Shown here one piece after another: positions 28,677 through 39,541 of a stretch of DNA of 64,000 bases (positions are counted from its first letter, which is position 1; each line of letters begins with the position of its first letter). Both the position numbers and the translations under genes were made by a program. This DNA comes from Rhodobacter sp. (lineage in GTDB: Bacteria; Pseudomonadota; Alphaproteobacteria; Rhodobacterales; Rhodobacteraceae), in contig JADJAB010000001.1 in assembly GCA_016704435.1 (NCBI GenBank), forward strand, positions 496,001 to 560,000. The letters run 5' to 3'. The notes under the pieces are model-generated. The model worked only from the letters and a program-made list of their open reading frames with translations. It was not told the DNA's origin and did no database searches.

Positions 28677-29924
28677 ATGGCAAGCGGCCTGCGCAAACGG
28701 GCGGAGCAACTTTTCGGCATTGCCTGTCAGGCGGCCGATCCCGCCCGCGCGCTGGCCGCTGCGCTGGAGACAGCACCCCTGCCCCGGCCAGATTCGGGCG
28801 GGGTTTACCGCGTTGTTTGCGTTGGCAAAGCCGCCCTGCCGATGGCGGCTTTCCTGCTGGACCGGCTGGCCGGCAAGCCACATCAGACACTGGTCGTCAC
28901 GAACTATGAAAACGCCGGGGAATTGCCCGGTGCCGTTGTGCTTGCCGCAGGCCATCCGGTGCCCGACACCAACGGGGCTGCCGCGGCGGTAGCGGTGGAA
29001 CGCCTGCTGGAAGACGCTTCGCCCGCCGACCGGGTGATCGCGCTGATCTCCGGCGGCGGGTCGGCGCTCTTGCCCGCGCCGGTGGCCGGGATCACGCTGG
29101 AGGACAAGGCCGCGGTGAACCGGGTGCTTCTGGCGAATGGCTTCGAGATCACCGAGATGAACCTGATCCGCCAGCAACTGTCGCGGCTGAAGGGCGGCGG
29201 GATGCTGCTGGCATCGGTTGCACCGGTGGTGGCCTATATCCTGTCGGATGTGATCGGGGATGACCTGCGGGTCATCGCCTCCGGGCCTACTGTGGCGCCG
29301 ATCGGCACGCGAGCAGAGGCGCGGGCACTGCTGCAATCGCGCGGGGTCTGGGCGGACTTGCCTGCCGCGGTGCGGGCGGTGCTGACGGGGGGCGCTGCCG
29401 CTGCCCCATTGCCCCTGGCGCGAAACATCCTGATCGGGTCCAACCGCAAGAGCCTTGAGGCGATGGCAGATGCCGAACCGGAGGCGGCGATCGTGGACGA
29501 TCACCTGACCGGGGATGTGGCCGATGCGGCGGCGCGGATCGTGCAGGCCGCAAGTGCGGCGCAAGGACCGGCCTGTCTGATCTTCGGCGGAGAGACGACC
29601 GTCACCCTGCGCGGCAAGGGTCTTGGTGGACGCAATCAGGAACTGGCGCTGCGGGTGGCGCTGGCGATGCCGGACCTGGGCCGCGACTGGGTGTTCCTGT
29701 CGGGCGGAACCGACGGGCGTGACGGCCCGACCGATGCCGCAGGCGGTGTCGTTGACGCCGGCACCGCAGGTCGCATTCGCGCGGCCGGGGCCGACCCCGC
29801 CGCCCTGCTGGCCGACAACGACAGCCACGCGGCGCTGAAGCTGGCCGATGATCTTCTGGTCGTCGGGGCCACCGGCACCAATGTTGCCGATGTGCAGGTT
29901 CTGCTGATCGGGCCGGGCGGTTGA
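28677..29924 (+). CDS. gckA: Glycerate 2-kinase, GckA/MOFRL family
   Basis: 415 residues from ATG 28677, one base after mclA. It has the MOFRL-family pattern: CVGKAALPMA, GHPVPDTNGAAAA, LISGGGSALLPAP, SDVIGDDLRVIASGPTV, GGRNQELAL and SGGTDGRDGPTDAAGG. The family phosphorylates D-glycerate to 2-phosphoglycerate, the kinase step between hydroxypyruvate reductase and enolase in the serine cycle. It converges with the peptide-transport operon, 16 bases between stops. Confidence 0.92.
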   Translation: MASGLRKRAEQLFGIACQAADPARALAAALETAPLPRPDSGGVYRVVCVGKAALPMAAFLLDRLAGKPHQTLVVTNYENAGELPGAVVLAAGHPVPDTNGAAAAVAVERLLEDASPADRVIALISGGGSALLPAPVAGITLEDKAAVNRVLLANGFEITEMNLIRQQLSRLKGGGMLLASVAPVVAYILSDVIGDDLRVIASGPTVAPIGTRAEARALLQSRGVWADLPAAVRAVLTGGAAAAPLPLARNILIGSNRKSLEAMADAEPEAAIVDDHLTGDVADAAARIVQAASAAQGPACLIFGGETTVTLRGKGLGGRNQELALRVALAMPDLGRDWVFLSGGTDGRDGPTDAAGGVVDAGTAGRIRAAGADPAALLADNDSHAALKLADDLLVVGATGTNVADVQVLLIGPGG

Positions 29925-29940
29925 AGTCCGGCGCGGCCGA

Positions 29941-31720
<1,780 letters not shown>

Positions 31721-31724
<4 letters not shown>

Positions 31725-32680
31725 TCAAACACGCAGCGCGGGAAGTAGAAGCTGACCACCCAGTTCGGCATATCGACGATCTCGGAGACCCGAAGATCGC
31801 CGCAGACCGAGCAGAGCATATAGGCGTCAACGGCCGAGATGCCCTGCTGCGCGCAGAGCAGATCGACCATCCCCGTCACCGCATCGCGTGCGCCACTCAT
31901 CAGGTCGGGGCCGATGCCGGTGGTGGCCTCATAGCCTTTGGCATCCAGATGCCGGGTCACCGGGCCGGGGGTGGTAAAGCGCGGGGTTTTCAACGCGGTG
32001 TTCTTCACCAGGTCCAGCGTCAGCACCACGTCCATCGGCGATTCGATCGCCGTGCCGCAGACCTCGCCATCGCCCTGCGCGGCGTGCGTGTCACCGACGC
32101 TGAACAGCGCGCCCTCGACCTCGACCGGCAGATAGAGCGTCACCCCCGCCGTCAGGTCGCGGATGTCGAGGTTGCCGCCCACCCGGCGCGGCGGCACGAC
32201 CGAGTGCAACCCCTTCTCCGCAGGTGCCACCCCGATGGTCCCGGCAAAGGGTTTCAGCGGCACGCGGGCCGATTTGCCCCACAGCGCAGGCGCCATGCTG
32301 GCAGGATCATAGGACCAGACGTTCAGCGCGGCCTCGGTGAACTGGTCGGCCAGAAGGCCGAAACCGGGGATGTTCGCCGTCCAGCCAAAGCCCTTGCCCG
32401 CGTGGGGCTGCGGGGCAAAGCTGTCCAGCGTCACCTTCAGCACATCGCCGGGTTTCGCCCCTTCGACAAAGATCGGCCCCGACACCGGGTTGATCTTGCC
32501 GAAGTCCAGGGCCACCACATCGGCCACCGTGGACGACGGGCCAAGCTGGCCCGCCGATGAGTCATGACAATTGAACCGGATCGTCGAGCCCGGTTCGGCG
32601 CGCAGCGCTGGGGCCAGGGAGTTGTCCCAGCCGAAATGGTGCTGCGCGCCGTGGATGGTATAGTTGCAGTCTTTGCACAT
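31721..32680 (-). CDS. Acetamidase/formamidase family hydrolase
   Basis: 319 residues of the FmdA/AmdA family. Seen are FNCHDSSAGQLGPSS, INPVSGPIFVEGAKPGDVLKV, a VGDTHAAQGDGEVCGTAIE block with metal-coordinating His/Asp/Glu, and the C-terminal DAYMLCSVCGDLRVSEIVDMPNWVVS. Family members hydrolyse formamide or acetamide to ammonia plus acid. It is inside an operon begun by amiC-amiR, regulators that in Pseudomonas respond to small amides, so an amide-utilisation role is well supported by context. Real substrate unknown. Confidence 0.9.
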
Positions 32681-32683
32681 GGC

Positions 32684-34297
32684 TTATTGTTTCACCCACA
32701 CATAGTCATAGTTGACCGGGATCGAGACCGGATCGACATAGAGCGCATCCTCGCCGCCCATCCGTTCCGATTTCATCGTGTAGCGTTCCTCGTTGAACAC
32801 CGGCACCCAGGGCGCGTCTTCCATGACGCCCATGTAGACGTCGGACCACAAGGCGAGACGCTCGGCTGATTTGGCCGGGTCGAACATGCTGTCGGCCGCA
32901 ATCGCCATCGCGTCCAGATCGGCGTTGCAGTATTTCGACCAGTTCCAGCCGCCTTCTTCGGCGCCCGCGCAGCCCAGGATCGGGCCGTAGAAGTTGGACG
33001 GATCGGGGAAGTCCGCGATCCATGCCATGCCGCCCGACCAGATCATCGGCGCTGTGCCAGCACCCCCCGCCTCGATCACATTGGCCTGTGCCAGGGATTG
33101 GATATTGGCCTTGATGCCGATCGCCGCCAGGTCCTGCTGGATGGCTTGGGCAATCCGCGGGTTCGGGTCGGTGTTCATGACGTAAAGGTCCGTCTCGAAC
33201 CCATCGGCAAGGCCCGCGCCTGCGAGCAACGCCTTCGCGCCCTCGACGTCATAGGCATATCCCGCATAGCCTTCGGTATAGCCGGGCATCGACGGCGGCA
33301 GCGGCTGCGTCGCCGGCACCGCGCGCCCGTTGATGATCTGCACCACGCGATCCTTGTTGATCGCCATGTTCACGGCCTTGCGCACGTCCGGATTATCAAA
33401 CGGCGGGATCGTCACGTTCAGCGTGATGTAGCCGGTGTGCAACTGCCCGCCCTGCACCACGCGCGCGGCTTGGGCCGGATCTCCCATCACTTCGGTGAAC
33501 TTGGCGGGCGGAATGCCGTCGCCGGGCACGTCAACCTCGGCATTCTGCAATCGCAACAGGGCCACGACCGGCTCTTGCCCCACCTCGAAGACCACCTGAT
33601 CCAGATAGGGCACGCCCGGCATCCAGAAATCGGGGTTCTTTTCGAACACCAGCCGCTGACCCAGCGTCCATTCCGTCATCTTGAAAGCACCCGTCCCCAC
33701 CGGATGCTTGCCGAAATCGGCGCCGAATTCCTCAACCGCCTCTTTCGGCACGACGCTTGAGAAGTTGATCGCCATGACATGCAGGAAGGTCGCATCGGGC
33801 CGTGACAGGGTGACCTGCACGGTCAGCGGATCCACGACCTGCACGCCCGAAAGCCCCGCATCACCCGCAGCGTCGAACCCGGCGATAGAACCGAAAAAGC
33901 CGGCGCCCGGCGATTGCGTGGCCGGATTGGTCACCCGGTCCAGCGAGTATTTCACATCATCGGCCGTCATCTCGCGCCCGTTGTGAAACTTGACCCCGGG
34001 GCGCAGCTTGAAGGTATAGACCAGACCGTCCGGCGAGATTTCATAGCTTTCGGCCAGACCGGGGCGCAGCGTGGTGGTGCCCGGCACATAGTCCATCAGG
34101 CTGTCATACAGCGATTTGATCATCGACCAGTTCTGCCAGTCGTAGCCGATCGCCGGGTCCAGCGTGGCGACGTCGTCCTTGTAGGTGATCACGATCGACC
34201 CACCGGCCTGGGCGTTGGGATCGGGGACATAGTCCTGCGCCATGGCGGGCAGGGTCAGCGCCATCATGACGGCGGTGGAGGCAAGCAGTCTTTTCAT
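32684..34297 (-). CDS. Peptide-type ABC transporter solute-binding protein (SBP family 5)
   Basis: 537 residues with a signal peptide (LLASTAVMMALTLPAMAQD). The mature protein has the family 5 layout: YDSLMDYVPGTTTLRPGLAESYEISPDGLVYTFKLRPGVKFHNGREMTADDV positions 70-120, DPLTVQVTLSRPDATF, and VRKAVNMAINKDRV. It binds peptides or other solutes in the periplasm for the DppBC-like channel encoded upstream. Association with an acetamidase suggests an amide-containing ligand. Confidence 0.91.
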   Translation of the reverse strand: MKRLLASTAVMMALTLPAMAQDYVPDPNAQAGGSIVITYKDDVATLDPAIGYDWQNWSMIKSLYDSLMDYVPGTTTLRPGLAESYEISPDGLVYTFKLRPGVKFHNGREMTADDVKYSLDRVTNPATQSPGAGFFGSIAGFDAAGDAGLSGVQVVDPLTVQVTLSRPDATFLHVMAINFSSVVPKEAVEEFGADFGKHPVGTGAFKMTEWTLGQRLVFEKNPDFWMPGVPYLDQVVFEVGQEPVVALLRLQNAEVDVPGDGIPPAKFTEVMGDPAQAARVVQGGQLHTGYITLNVTIPPFDNPDVRKAVNMAINKDRVVQIINGRAVPATQPLPPSMPGYTEGYAGYAYDVEGAKALLAGAGLADGFETDLYVMNTDPNPRIAQAIQQDLAAIGIKANIQSLAQANVIEAGGAGTAPMIWSGGMAWIADFPDPSNFYGPILGCAGAEEGGWNWSKYCNADLDAMAIAADSMFDPAKSAERLALWSDVYMGVMEDAPWVPVFNEERYTMKSERMGGEDALYVDPVSIPVNYDYVWVKQ

Positions 34298-34325
34298 TGT
34301 TTCTCTCCTGTTGGTGGTCTGTTGG

Positions 34326-35246
34326 TCATTTCAGTTTTATTCTGGGGTCTATGAACGGGGCGACCAGATCGGCCAGAAGATTGCCCAGCACGATGGCCAG
34401 CGCCGAGACCAGCGTGACGCCCATGATGATCGGAATGTCGACGCGCTGGATGGCCTGCCAGGCCAGTTGCCCGATGCCGGGCCAGCCGAACACGCTTTCC
34501 ACCACCACGATGCCGCCCATGAAGATGCCGATGTCGATGCCGATCATCGCAATCACCGGCAGGATGGCATTGGGTAACGCATGTCCCAGCACGACGCGGG
34601 CGCGGGTCAGGCCCTTGGCCCGTGCGGTGCGGATGAAATCGGCGCGCAAGACCTCGATCATCGAAGATCGCATCATGCGCGAATACCAGCCCGAGCCGAG
34701 AATCCCCAATGTCAACGCGGGCAAGACCAGATGCGCAAACGTGCCGTAGCCGCCAATCGGGAACCAGCCCAGCTTGACAGCGAAGACGTACAAGAGCAGC
34801 AGGCTGACCACGAATTGCGGGGCCGAGACGGTGATGAACGAGGCCATCATCAGCGTCTGGTCAAGGAAAGTGCCCCGCTTCAGCGCGGCGAGAACGCCGA
34901 AGGTCAGGCCGATCGCCAACTCGCACAGAATGGCACCCAGCATCAACAGCAGCGTCGCCGGCAAGCGCGAGGCGATCAGCTCGGCCACCTGGCTTTTCTG
35001 CAGATAACTGCGGCCCAGATCGCCCTGCACCAGCCCGGCCAGATAGCGCCCGTATTGCACGATGAAGGGCCGGTCCAGACCCAGCTCATGCCGGATATTC
35101 TCGACCGTCTCCGCCGTGGCCGACCGGCCTGCAATCTGTCGCACCGGGTCGGCGGGCAGGACATAGAGCAGCACATAGGTGATGAAGCTGACACCCAGAA
35201 GGATCAGCACCGATTGCAGCAGGCGGCGGGCCAGATAGGCAGCCAT
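34326..35246 (-). CDS. Peptide-type ABC transporter permease, DppB-like
   Basis: 306 residues. It has an N-terminal membrane helix, periplasmic loop RQIAGRSATAETVENIRHELGLDRPFIVQYGRYL typical of DppB, and the EAA-like loop TARAKGLTRARVVLGHALPNAILPVIAMIG. It forms the channel with the DppC-like protein encoded upstream; its ATG overlaps that gene's stop by one base (35246). The SBP gene follows after 28 bases. Confidence 0.92.
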   Translation of the reverse strand: MAAYLARRLLQSVLILLGVSFITYVLLYVLPADPVRQIAGRSATAETVENIRHELGLDRPFIVQYGRYLAGLVQGDLGRSYLQKSQVAELIASRLPATLLLMLGAILCELAIGLTFGVLAALKRGTFLDQTLMMASFITVSAPQFVVSLLLLYVFAVKLGWFPIGGYGTFAHLVLPALTLGILGSGWYSRMMRSSMIEVLRADFIRTARAKGLTRARVVLGHALPNAILPVIAMIGIDIGIFMGGIVVVESVFGWPGIGQLAWQAIQRVDIPIIMGVTLVSALAIVLGNLLADLVAPFIDPRIKLK

Positions 35247-36133
35247 CAGTCGCGCCCCCTTTGCGTCGGGTCCAGGACGTCGCGCAGGGCATCACCCACC
35301 AGATTGAACGCCAGCGCCAGAAGGATGATTGCGGCGCCGGGGAGGAACACCAGCCAGGGGGCCGATTGGAAATAGGTCTGGTTTTCGAAGATGATGTTGC
35401 CCCAGCTGGGGGTGGGGGGCTGCACACCGACGCCCAGAAAGGACAGCGTCGCCTCCAGCAGCACCGTGGTCGATATGCCCAGCGTGCCCCAGACGATGAT
35501 CGTCGGCACCAGATGCGGCAGGATGTGGCGAAAGAGGATCCGCCCGGTGCCAGCGCCCAGCGTGCGCTCGGCGGCGATGAAGTCGCGCGTCGCCAGCGAG
35601 GAGGTCTCGGTATAGATCACCCGCGCCGTCTGCACCCAGTTCACCAGCGCAATGACCATGGCGACGATCCAGAGCGAGGGCTTGAAGATCGCCGCCAGGC
35701 AGATCGCCAGCAAGAGCGCCGGAAAGGCCATCATCAGATCGGTGAACCGCATCAGGATGCTGCCGACCCAGCCCCGGAAATAGCCTGCGGTGATGCCGAC
35801 CAGTGTGCCGATCAGCAGCGCGAGGCCATTCGCCACGACCCCGATGATCAGCGAGGTCTGCGCGCCATAGAGGATGCGGCTGAAAAGGTCGCGGCCCAGA
35901 AGGTCGGTGCCGAAGAGGAACCGACCATCCGGCGCCAGCGGCGCGCCTTCGATGGTCAGCCCGTCGAACATCTGGTCATTCGGATCGAAGGGCGCAATCC
36001 ACGGCGCCAGCACCGCGCCGGCCACCACCAGAACGATCAGAGCCAGCCCCAGAAGCGCCAGCTTGCGCCGCATCAGCCGCCGCAAAGTGCCCTGGGGTGC
36101 GGCCCTATCCACGGTCGCGTCGGTCATCTTCAT
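35246..36133 (-). CDS. Peptide-type ABC transporter permease, DppC-like
   Basis: About 295 residues from ATG 36133 (or 36127), overlapping the end of amiR by 29 bases. The N-terminus RRKLALLGLALIVLVVAGAVLAPWIAPFDPNDQ and GTDLLGRDLFSRILYGAQTSL are hallmark DppC/OppC segments; the coupling loop AERTLGAGTGRILFRHILPHLVP is present. In most operons dppB precedes dppC; here dppC comes first. Confidence 0.91.
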   Translation of the reverse strand: MKMTDATVDRAAPQGTLRRLMRRKLALLGLALIVLVVAGAVLAPWIAPFDPNDQMFDGLTIEGAPLAPDGRFLFGTDLLGRDLFSRILYGAQTSLIIGVVANGLALLIGTLVGITAGYFRGWVGSILMRFTDLMMAFPALLLAICLAAIFKPSLWIVAMVIALVNWVQTARVIYTETSSLATRDFIAAERTLGAGTGRILFRHILPHLVPTIIVWGTLGISTTVLLEATLSFLGVGVQPPTPSWGNIIFENQTYFQSAPWLVFLPGAAIILLALAFNLVGDALRDVLDPTQRGRD

Positions 36134-36716
36134 CCTGCCCTGCGGTATGGCGCGCGACGACCCGCGCGGCAGCATCCTCGAAACTGACCCGCCAGGCCAT
36201 TGCCATCTGGCGCAATTGGCCATAGGCGGCAGCGTCATCCTTTGCCCCATGCGCGGCCAGAAGCGTGACCGCCCGCACCACGGTCTGCCGTTCGTCCAGC
36301 CGGCGGCGCAGGTCGGCGATCTCCACCGACAGCGCGCGCTGCGCGTCAAAGGCATCGCGGGCGATCAACAGGGCCGAATAGGCGCCGCTGTCGCCCAGAG
36401 GCTTCAAGAGCTGCGCATGCGCGCCCGCCCGCAGCGCCCATTCGATCCGCCCCGGCGCCTCGGACCCGATCAGGGCGACCATCGGCAACGGGCTTTCCCC
36501 CGGCGCCCAGGGGAATTGCTCGTCATGGCCCATGTCGGCGTCGAAAAAGATGAAATCCGCACCCAGCGCCTCGGGCCCCAGATCGGGCCAGGCCTGGCTG
36601 ACCGTCAGGCCGATGGCCCGCAATTGCCGTTCCAGCGCCTGCACGTTGGGGTGCGGTCGGTGCAAGATGATGGCCGAGGCGCCGCCAAGGTTCTGGATGC
36701 GGATCGGATGCCTCAT
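36105..36716 (-). CDS. amiR: AmiR-like response regulator with ANTAR RNA-binding domain
   Basis: 203 residues. It has a degenerate receiver-like domain (IILHRPHPNVQALERQLRAIGL to about residue 115), then a coiled coil and a C-terminal three-helix ANTAR domain (VVRAVTLLAAHGAKDDAAAYGQLRQMAMAWRVSFEDAAARVV). ANTAR proteins bind paired stem-loops in leader RNA and prevent terminator formation. It directly follows amiC (4-base overlap), as in the Pseudomonas amide operon where AmiC restrains AmiR. A terminator hairpin in the leader ahead of amiC (37813-37848) is the likely target. Confidence 0.85.
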   Translation of the reverse strand: MRHPIRIQNLGGASAIILHRPHPNVQALERQLRAIGLTVSQAWPDLGPEALGADFIFFDADMGHDEQFPWAPGESPLPMVALIGSEAPGRIEWALRAGAHAQLLKPLGDSGAYSALLIARDAFDAQRALSVEIADLRRRLDERQTVVRAVTLLAAHGAKDDAAAYGQLRQMAMAWRVSFEDAAARVVARHTAGQDEDDRRDRG

Positions 36717-37789
36717 GACACCACCCGCAGTTGCGGCGCGGCGGGTGCCGGGCGGGGATGGGTCAGGTAAGGGTCGCCCGGCATCGCCGGCAGGGTCTTC
36801 AGCGCGCAGAAGACCCCGCCTTCGACCCGCGCGATGATCGCCGGCAGGGCGGTATGATGGGTGACAGGGTCGATCATCCCGCCCGTGCCATCTCCCAGCA
36901 GCGCCGCCAGACTGGCCGCTTCGGCCCCAGGCCGGCCATGCAAGAGCCGCGCCAATTCGCGCACCGCCGCAAAGGCCGCCGCCTCGATCGAGGAGGCGAA
37001 AGCGCCGCCCTCTGCCGGCCGGAAATAGGGACCGGCTGAAACCAGCCCCTCGCAAGCCCCGCGAAGTGCGGGCAGTTCCGCCTCGGTCAGGTTGCACGAC
37101 AGGATCGGGCAGCGGCCGGGCGCCAGGGCCGGATCATCGCGGCCAAGCGCCTGCACCGCGGTCAGGAAGGCATAGGATGAGGTGCCGACCAGATTGTTCA
37201 GGATGAAATCCGGCCGGGCGTGTCGGATCTCTTCGACGATTCGCCCCACCTCGCGCGAGCCGAGCGGAAGGAAGCGTTCGCCCAAGATCTCTCCCGCCGC
37301 CGCGGTGATCCGTTCCCGCGCCAGGCGGTTCATCTCCCAGCCCCAGATGTAGTTGGATCCGGTCAGGAAACCGCGCGGCCCATGCGCGGGCAAGACCCAG
37401 TCCAGCAGCGGCAGGAGGTGCTGGTTGGGGCAGGCATGGGTGTAGACGACATGGTCCGAAGCCTCGAATCCCTCATAGGGCAGGGGATACCACAGCGTAC
37501 CGCCGTGGCGTTCCAGCACCGGGATCACCTCTTTCCGGCTCCAGGAGGTGACGCAGCCGATCACATGCCGCGCGCCGCCGGCCAGGATGTCGTTGCACAA
37601 CGGGCCGTAGGCATCGGCGTTCCCCTTCGGGTCGCATTCGACCGGCTGAAAGCACAGATCCAGCGCCGGGTCGGCGTTCACCGCAGCAATGGCGGCCATC
37701 GCGCCGGCGCGGCTGGCCTCGGACAGCACGGCGTAATCGCCTGACCGCGAATAGAGAACCCCCAGCTTGATCGGCCGTTTGGCGCCCAT
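36713..37789 (-). CDS. amiC: AmiC-like amide sensor / negative regulator
   Basis: 358 residues with no signal peptide. It is a periplasmic-binding-protein fold of the AmiC/UrtA group: PIKLGVLYSRSGDYAVLSEASRAGAMAA, VIGCVTSWSRKEVIPVLERHGGTLWYPLPYEGFE and NYIWGWEMNRLARE. In the known system AmiC binds small amides in the cytoplasm and releases AmiR. Absence of an export signal and coupling to amiR support the regulator role over a transport role. It is first in the operon behind a leader terminator. Confidence 0.87.
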   Translation of the reverse strand: MGAKRPIKLGVLYSRSGDYAVLSEASRAGAMAAIAAVNADPALDLCFQPVECDPKGNADAYGPLCNDILAGGARHVIGCVTSWSRKEVIPVLERHGGTLWYPLPYEGFEASDHVVYTHACPNQHLLPLLDWVLPAHGPRGFLTGSNYIWGWEMNRLARERITAAAGEILGERFLPLGSREVGRIVEEIRHARPDFILNNLVGTSSYAFLTAVQALGRDDPALAPGRCPILSCNLTEAELPALRGACEGLVSAGPYFRPAEGGAFASSIEAAAFAAVRELARLLHGRPGAEAASLAALLGDGTGGMIDPVTHHTALPAIIARVEGGVFCALKTLPAMPGDPYLTHPRPAPAAPQLRVVS

Positions 37790-37812
37790 CTTCCCCGTCC
37801 CAAAACCAAAAA

Positions 37813-37848
37813 GCCCCGAATGCGGGACGCGCTGTCCGCATTCAGGGC
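37813..37848 (-). terminator. Leader terminator/attenuator upstream of amiC
   Basis: On the minus strand GCCCTGAATGCGG pairs with CCGCATTCGGGGC (13 bp, one U-G) around a 10-base loop and is followed by TTTTTGGTTTT, a classic intrinsic terminator. It lies 24 bases before the amiC start and after a promoter-like motif, so it must be read through to express the operon. The co-encoded ANTAR protein is the probable antiterminator. Confidence 0.75.
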
Positions 37849-37886
37849 CTGTCTGCCGGCTGGCTCTTCGCCAATTGATATCTCAG

Positions 37887-37914
37887 CCTATACCGCGCGG
37901 CGCAGCGGTCAAGC
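37887..37914 (-). promoter_or_regulatory. Promoter-like motif of the amiC operon
   Basis: On the minus strand GCTTGACC and TATAGG are separated by 14 bases. The same arrangement (GCTTGACT-N14-TATAGT) precedes the second transport operon at 44619-44646. The spacing is short for a standard sigma-70 promoter, so it may be an alternative sigma promoter or an overlapping operator. Confidence 0.45.
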
Positions 37915-37921
37915 CGATTCC

Positions 37922-39478
37922 CTATGCCCGACGGTAGACCACCCCGCGCGCCAGCCAGCAGCCCAGGGTCAGACCGCCGACCTGGCCCTTGCCATCGCGT
38001 GTCACCACTAGCGTCCAGTCGCCCGGCGCGGGTGCGTCCATCGAGCGGCGCGTCGCCACGGTCCAGACATCCGGGCCTGCCGGGGCCATCCGCTCCATCC
38101 GTCCGGCGCCCAGAAGGCCGGTGAAGCGCGCATAGACGCCGCCGCCGCGCGCCACGATCTCCAGCTCTGCGCCCAGTTCATCCGAGTGGTAATTCCCGGC
38201 GATTGCCGCCCCGTCGGCGCTGTCCAGCACGGCCAGAGGCGTCAGCGTGGCGTGGGTATTGTCGTCAGCCCGCGCCATCGTCACGCCCTGCGGCCCGCGC
38301 GCCAGCACCACGCCCGGCGCGGCAAGGGTGCCGTCCGCGGCCAGCACCAGCCGGTCCGCTCCGCCGGAATGGTGCAGATCGGCATGATTGCGCCCGCTTT
38401 CCAGCCGCGTCAGCAGGCCGTTGGGGCCAATCCACTGGCCGTCCCAGCCATCGGGGATCGGCACCTCGACGCCGGGTTTGTGGCCCATCGCGGCCTCGAT
38501 CAGATATTGCACCGCGCCATGGGCGTCTGCCTCATGGTTGAACATCACCACCACCGACAACCGCGCCGCACGGGCATTCTTGCGATGTGCCCGAAAGCCA
38601 CGCAACGCGCCGCCATGGCCGGTGCAGTCCAGCCCGGCAATCGTTTCGCGATCAATCCCGAAGCCATAGGCGGCCGGTATGCCATCCTTGAAGGTTGGAG
38701 GCACAGAAGCGCGGCGATAGAGACTGTTTTCGTCATTGCGCGTCGCGTCGATCCAGCCCTCATAGGCCAGCATGTCGGACAGCGACGCCGAGATCCCCGC
38801 ATCACCGATCCAGAAGATAGCATTTTCGGCAGGGAAGAAACCGGTGCCATCACTGCCCTCATAGCCGACCACGCCATCTTCGGGATGGCGGGTATCGGCG
38901 GTCAGGACGGCGGTCTTCATCCCCGCTGGCTCCCAGACGTGCTTGCGATACAAGGCGTCCAGCGTCGCGCCGGTTTCCGCCTCGATCATCTCCGAGACAA
39001 TGCGGAAATTGCAGTTGCAGTAGGAATACTGCGAGCCGGGCGGGAAATGCCCGGTCTTCATCCGCGCGATCAGCGGCAGCGCATCCTCGCGCCGGAACGG
39101 CTGTTCGGCGAAGGCGCCCTGCAGCACCGTAAGCGCCCAGTAGTCGCGCAAGCCCGACTGGTTGTCGCACAGCTGCCTCGTCGTCGGCAGAACCCCGGTA
39201 AAGGCGGGCAGAAAGCTGCCAACCTTTGCGTCCAGCCTGGCCGGATCGCCCACCGTCGCCAGCAAGACCTGGCAGGTGAACTGCTTGGAGATCGAGCAGA
39301 TCGGCAGCCGCGTTCCCGCCGTCATCGGTTGCGCGGTGTCAAGATTGGCATATCCCCAGGCGCGGGCGGCGATCACCTTGCCATCCTGCATCACGCCCGC
39401 CACCCCACCGGGGCCGGGGTATTTCTTGGGCAGCGTGTCAAGCGCCGCGGTCACGGCTTCAAGGTCGATCTTGGTCAT
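37922..39478 (-). CDS. dap: D-aminopeptidase, serine peptidase family S12
   Basis: 518 residues, the length of the Ochrobactrum/Brucella D-aminopeptidase. Catalytic residues sit at almost identical numbers: Ser62-x-x-Lys65 (SISK), Tyr153-x-Asn155 (YCN) and His288 in GHGG. Domains are an N-terminal beta-lactamase-like domain (1-330) and two C-terminal beta barrels. No signal peptide, so it is cytoplasmic. The family releases N-terminal D-amino acids from peptides. It is the last gene of the second peptide-transport operon, 63 bases after the binding-protein gene, suggesting import and processing of D-amino-acid peptides, for example peptidoglycan fragments. Confidence 0.9.
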   Translation of the reverse strand: MTKIDLEAVTAALDTLPKKYPGPGGVAGVMQDGKVIAARAWGYANLDTAQPMTAGTRLPICSISKQFTCQVLLATVGDPARLDAKVGSFLPAFTGVLPTTRQLCDNQSGLRDYWALTVLQGAFAEQPFRREDALPLIARMKTGHFPPGSQYSYCNCNFRIVSEMIEAETGATLDALYRKHVWEPAGMKTAVLTADTRHPEDGVVGYEGSDGTGFFPAENAIFWIGDAGISASLSDMLAYEGWIDATRNDENSLYRRASVPPTFKDGIPAAYGFGIDRETIAGLDCTGHGGALRGFRAHRKNARAARLSVVVMFNHEADAHGAVQYLIEAAMGHKPGVEVPIPDGWDGQWIGPNGLLTRLESGRNHADLHHSGGADRLVLAADGTLAAPGVVLARGPQGVTMARADDNTHATLTPLAVLDSADGAAIAGNYHSDELGAELEIVARGGGVYARFTGLLGAGRMERMAPAGPDVWTVATRRSMDAPAPGDWTLVVTRDGKGQVGGLTLGCWLARGVVYRRA

Positions 39479-39541
39479 GGCGTGTCATCCATTGGCAGGT
39501 TGGAAAGGCGGCGGCCCGGCAAGGGGCCGCCGCAAGAGACC

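Noticed and set aside
36713..37789. AmiC-like protein as a transport binding protein
   Set aside because: No signal peptide and four-base overlap with an ANTAR-domain gene indicate a cytoplasmic regulator.
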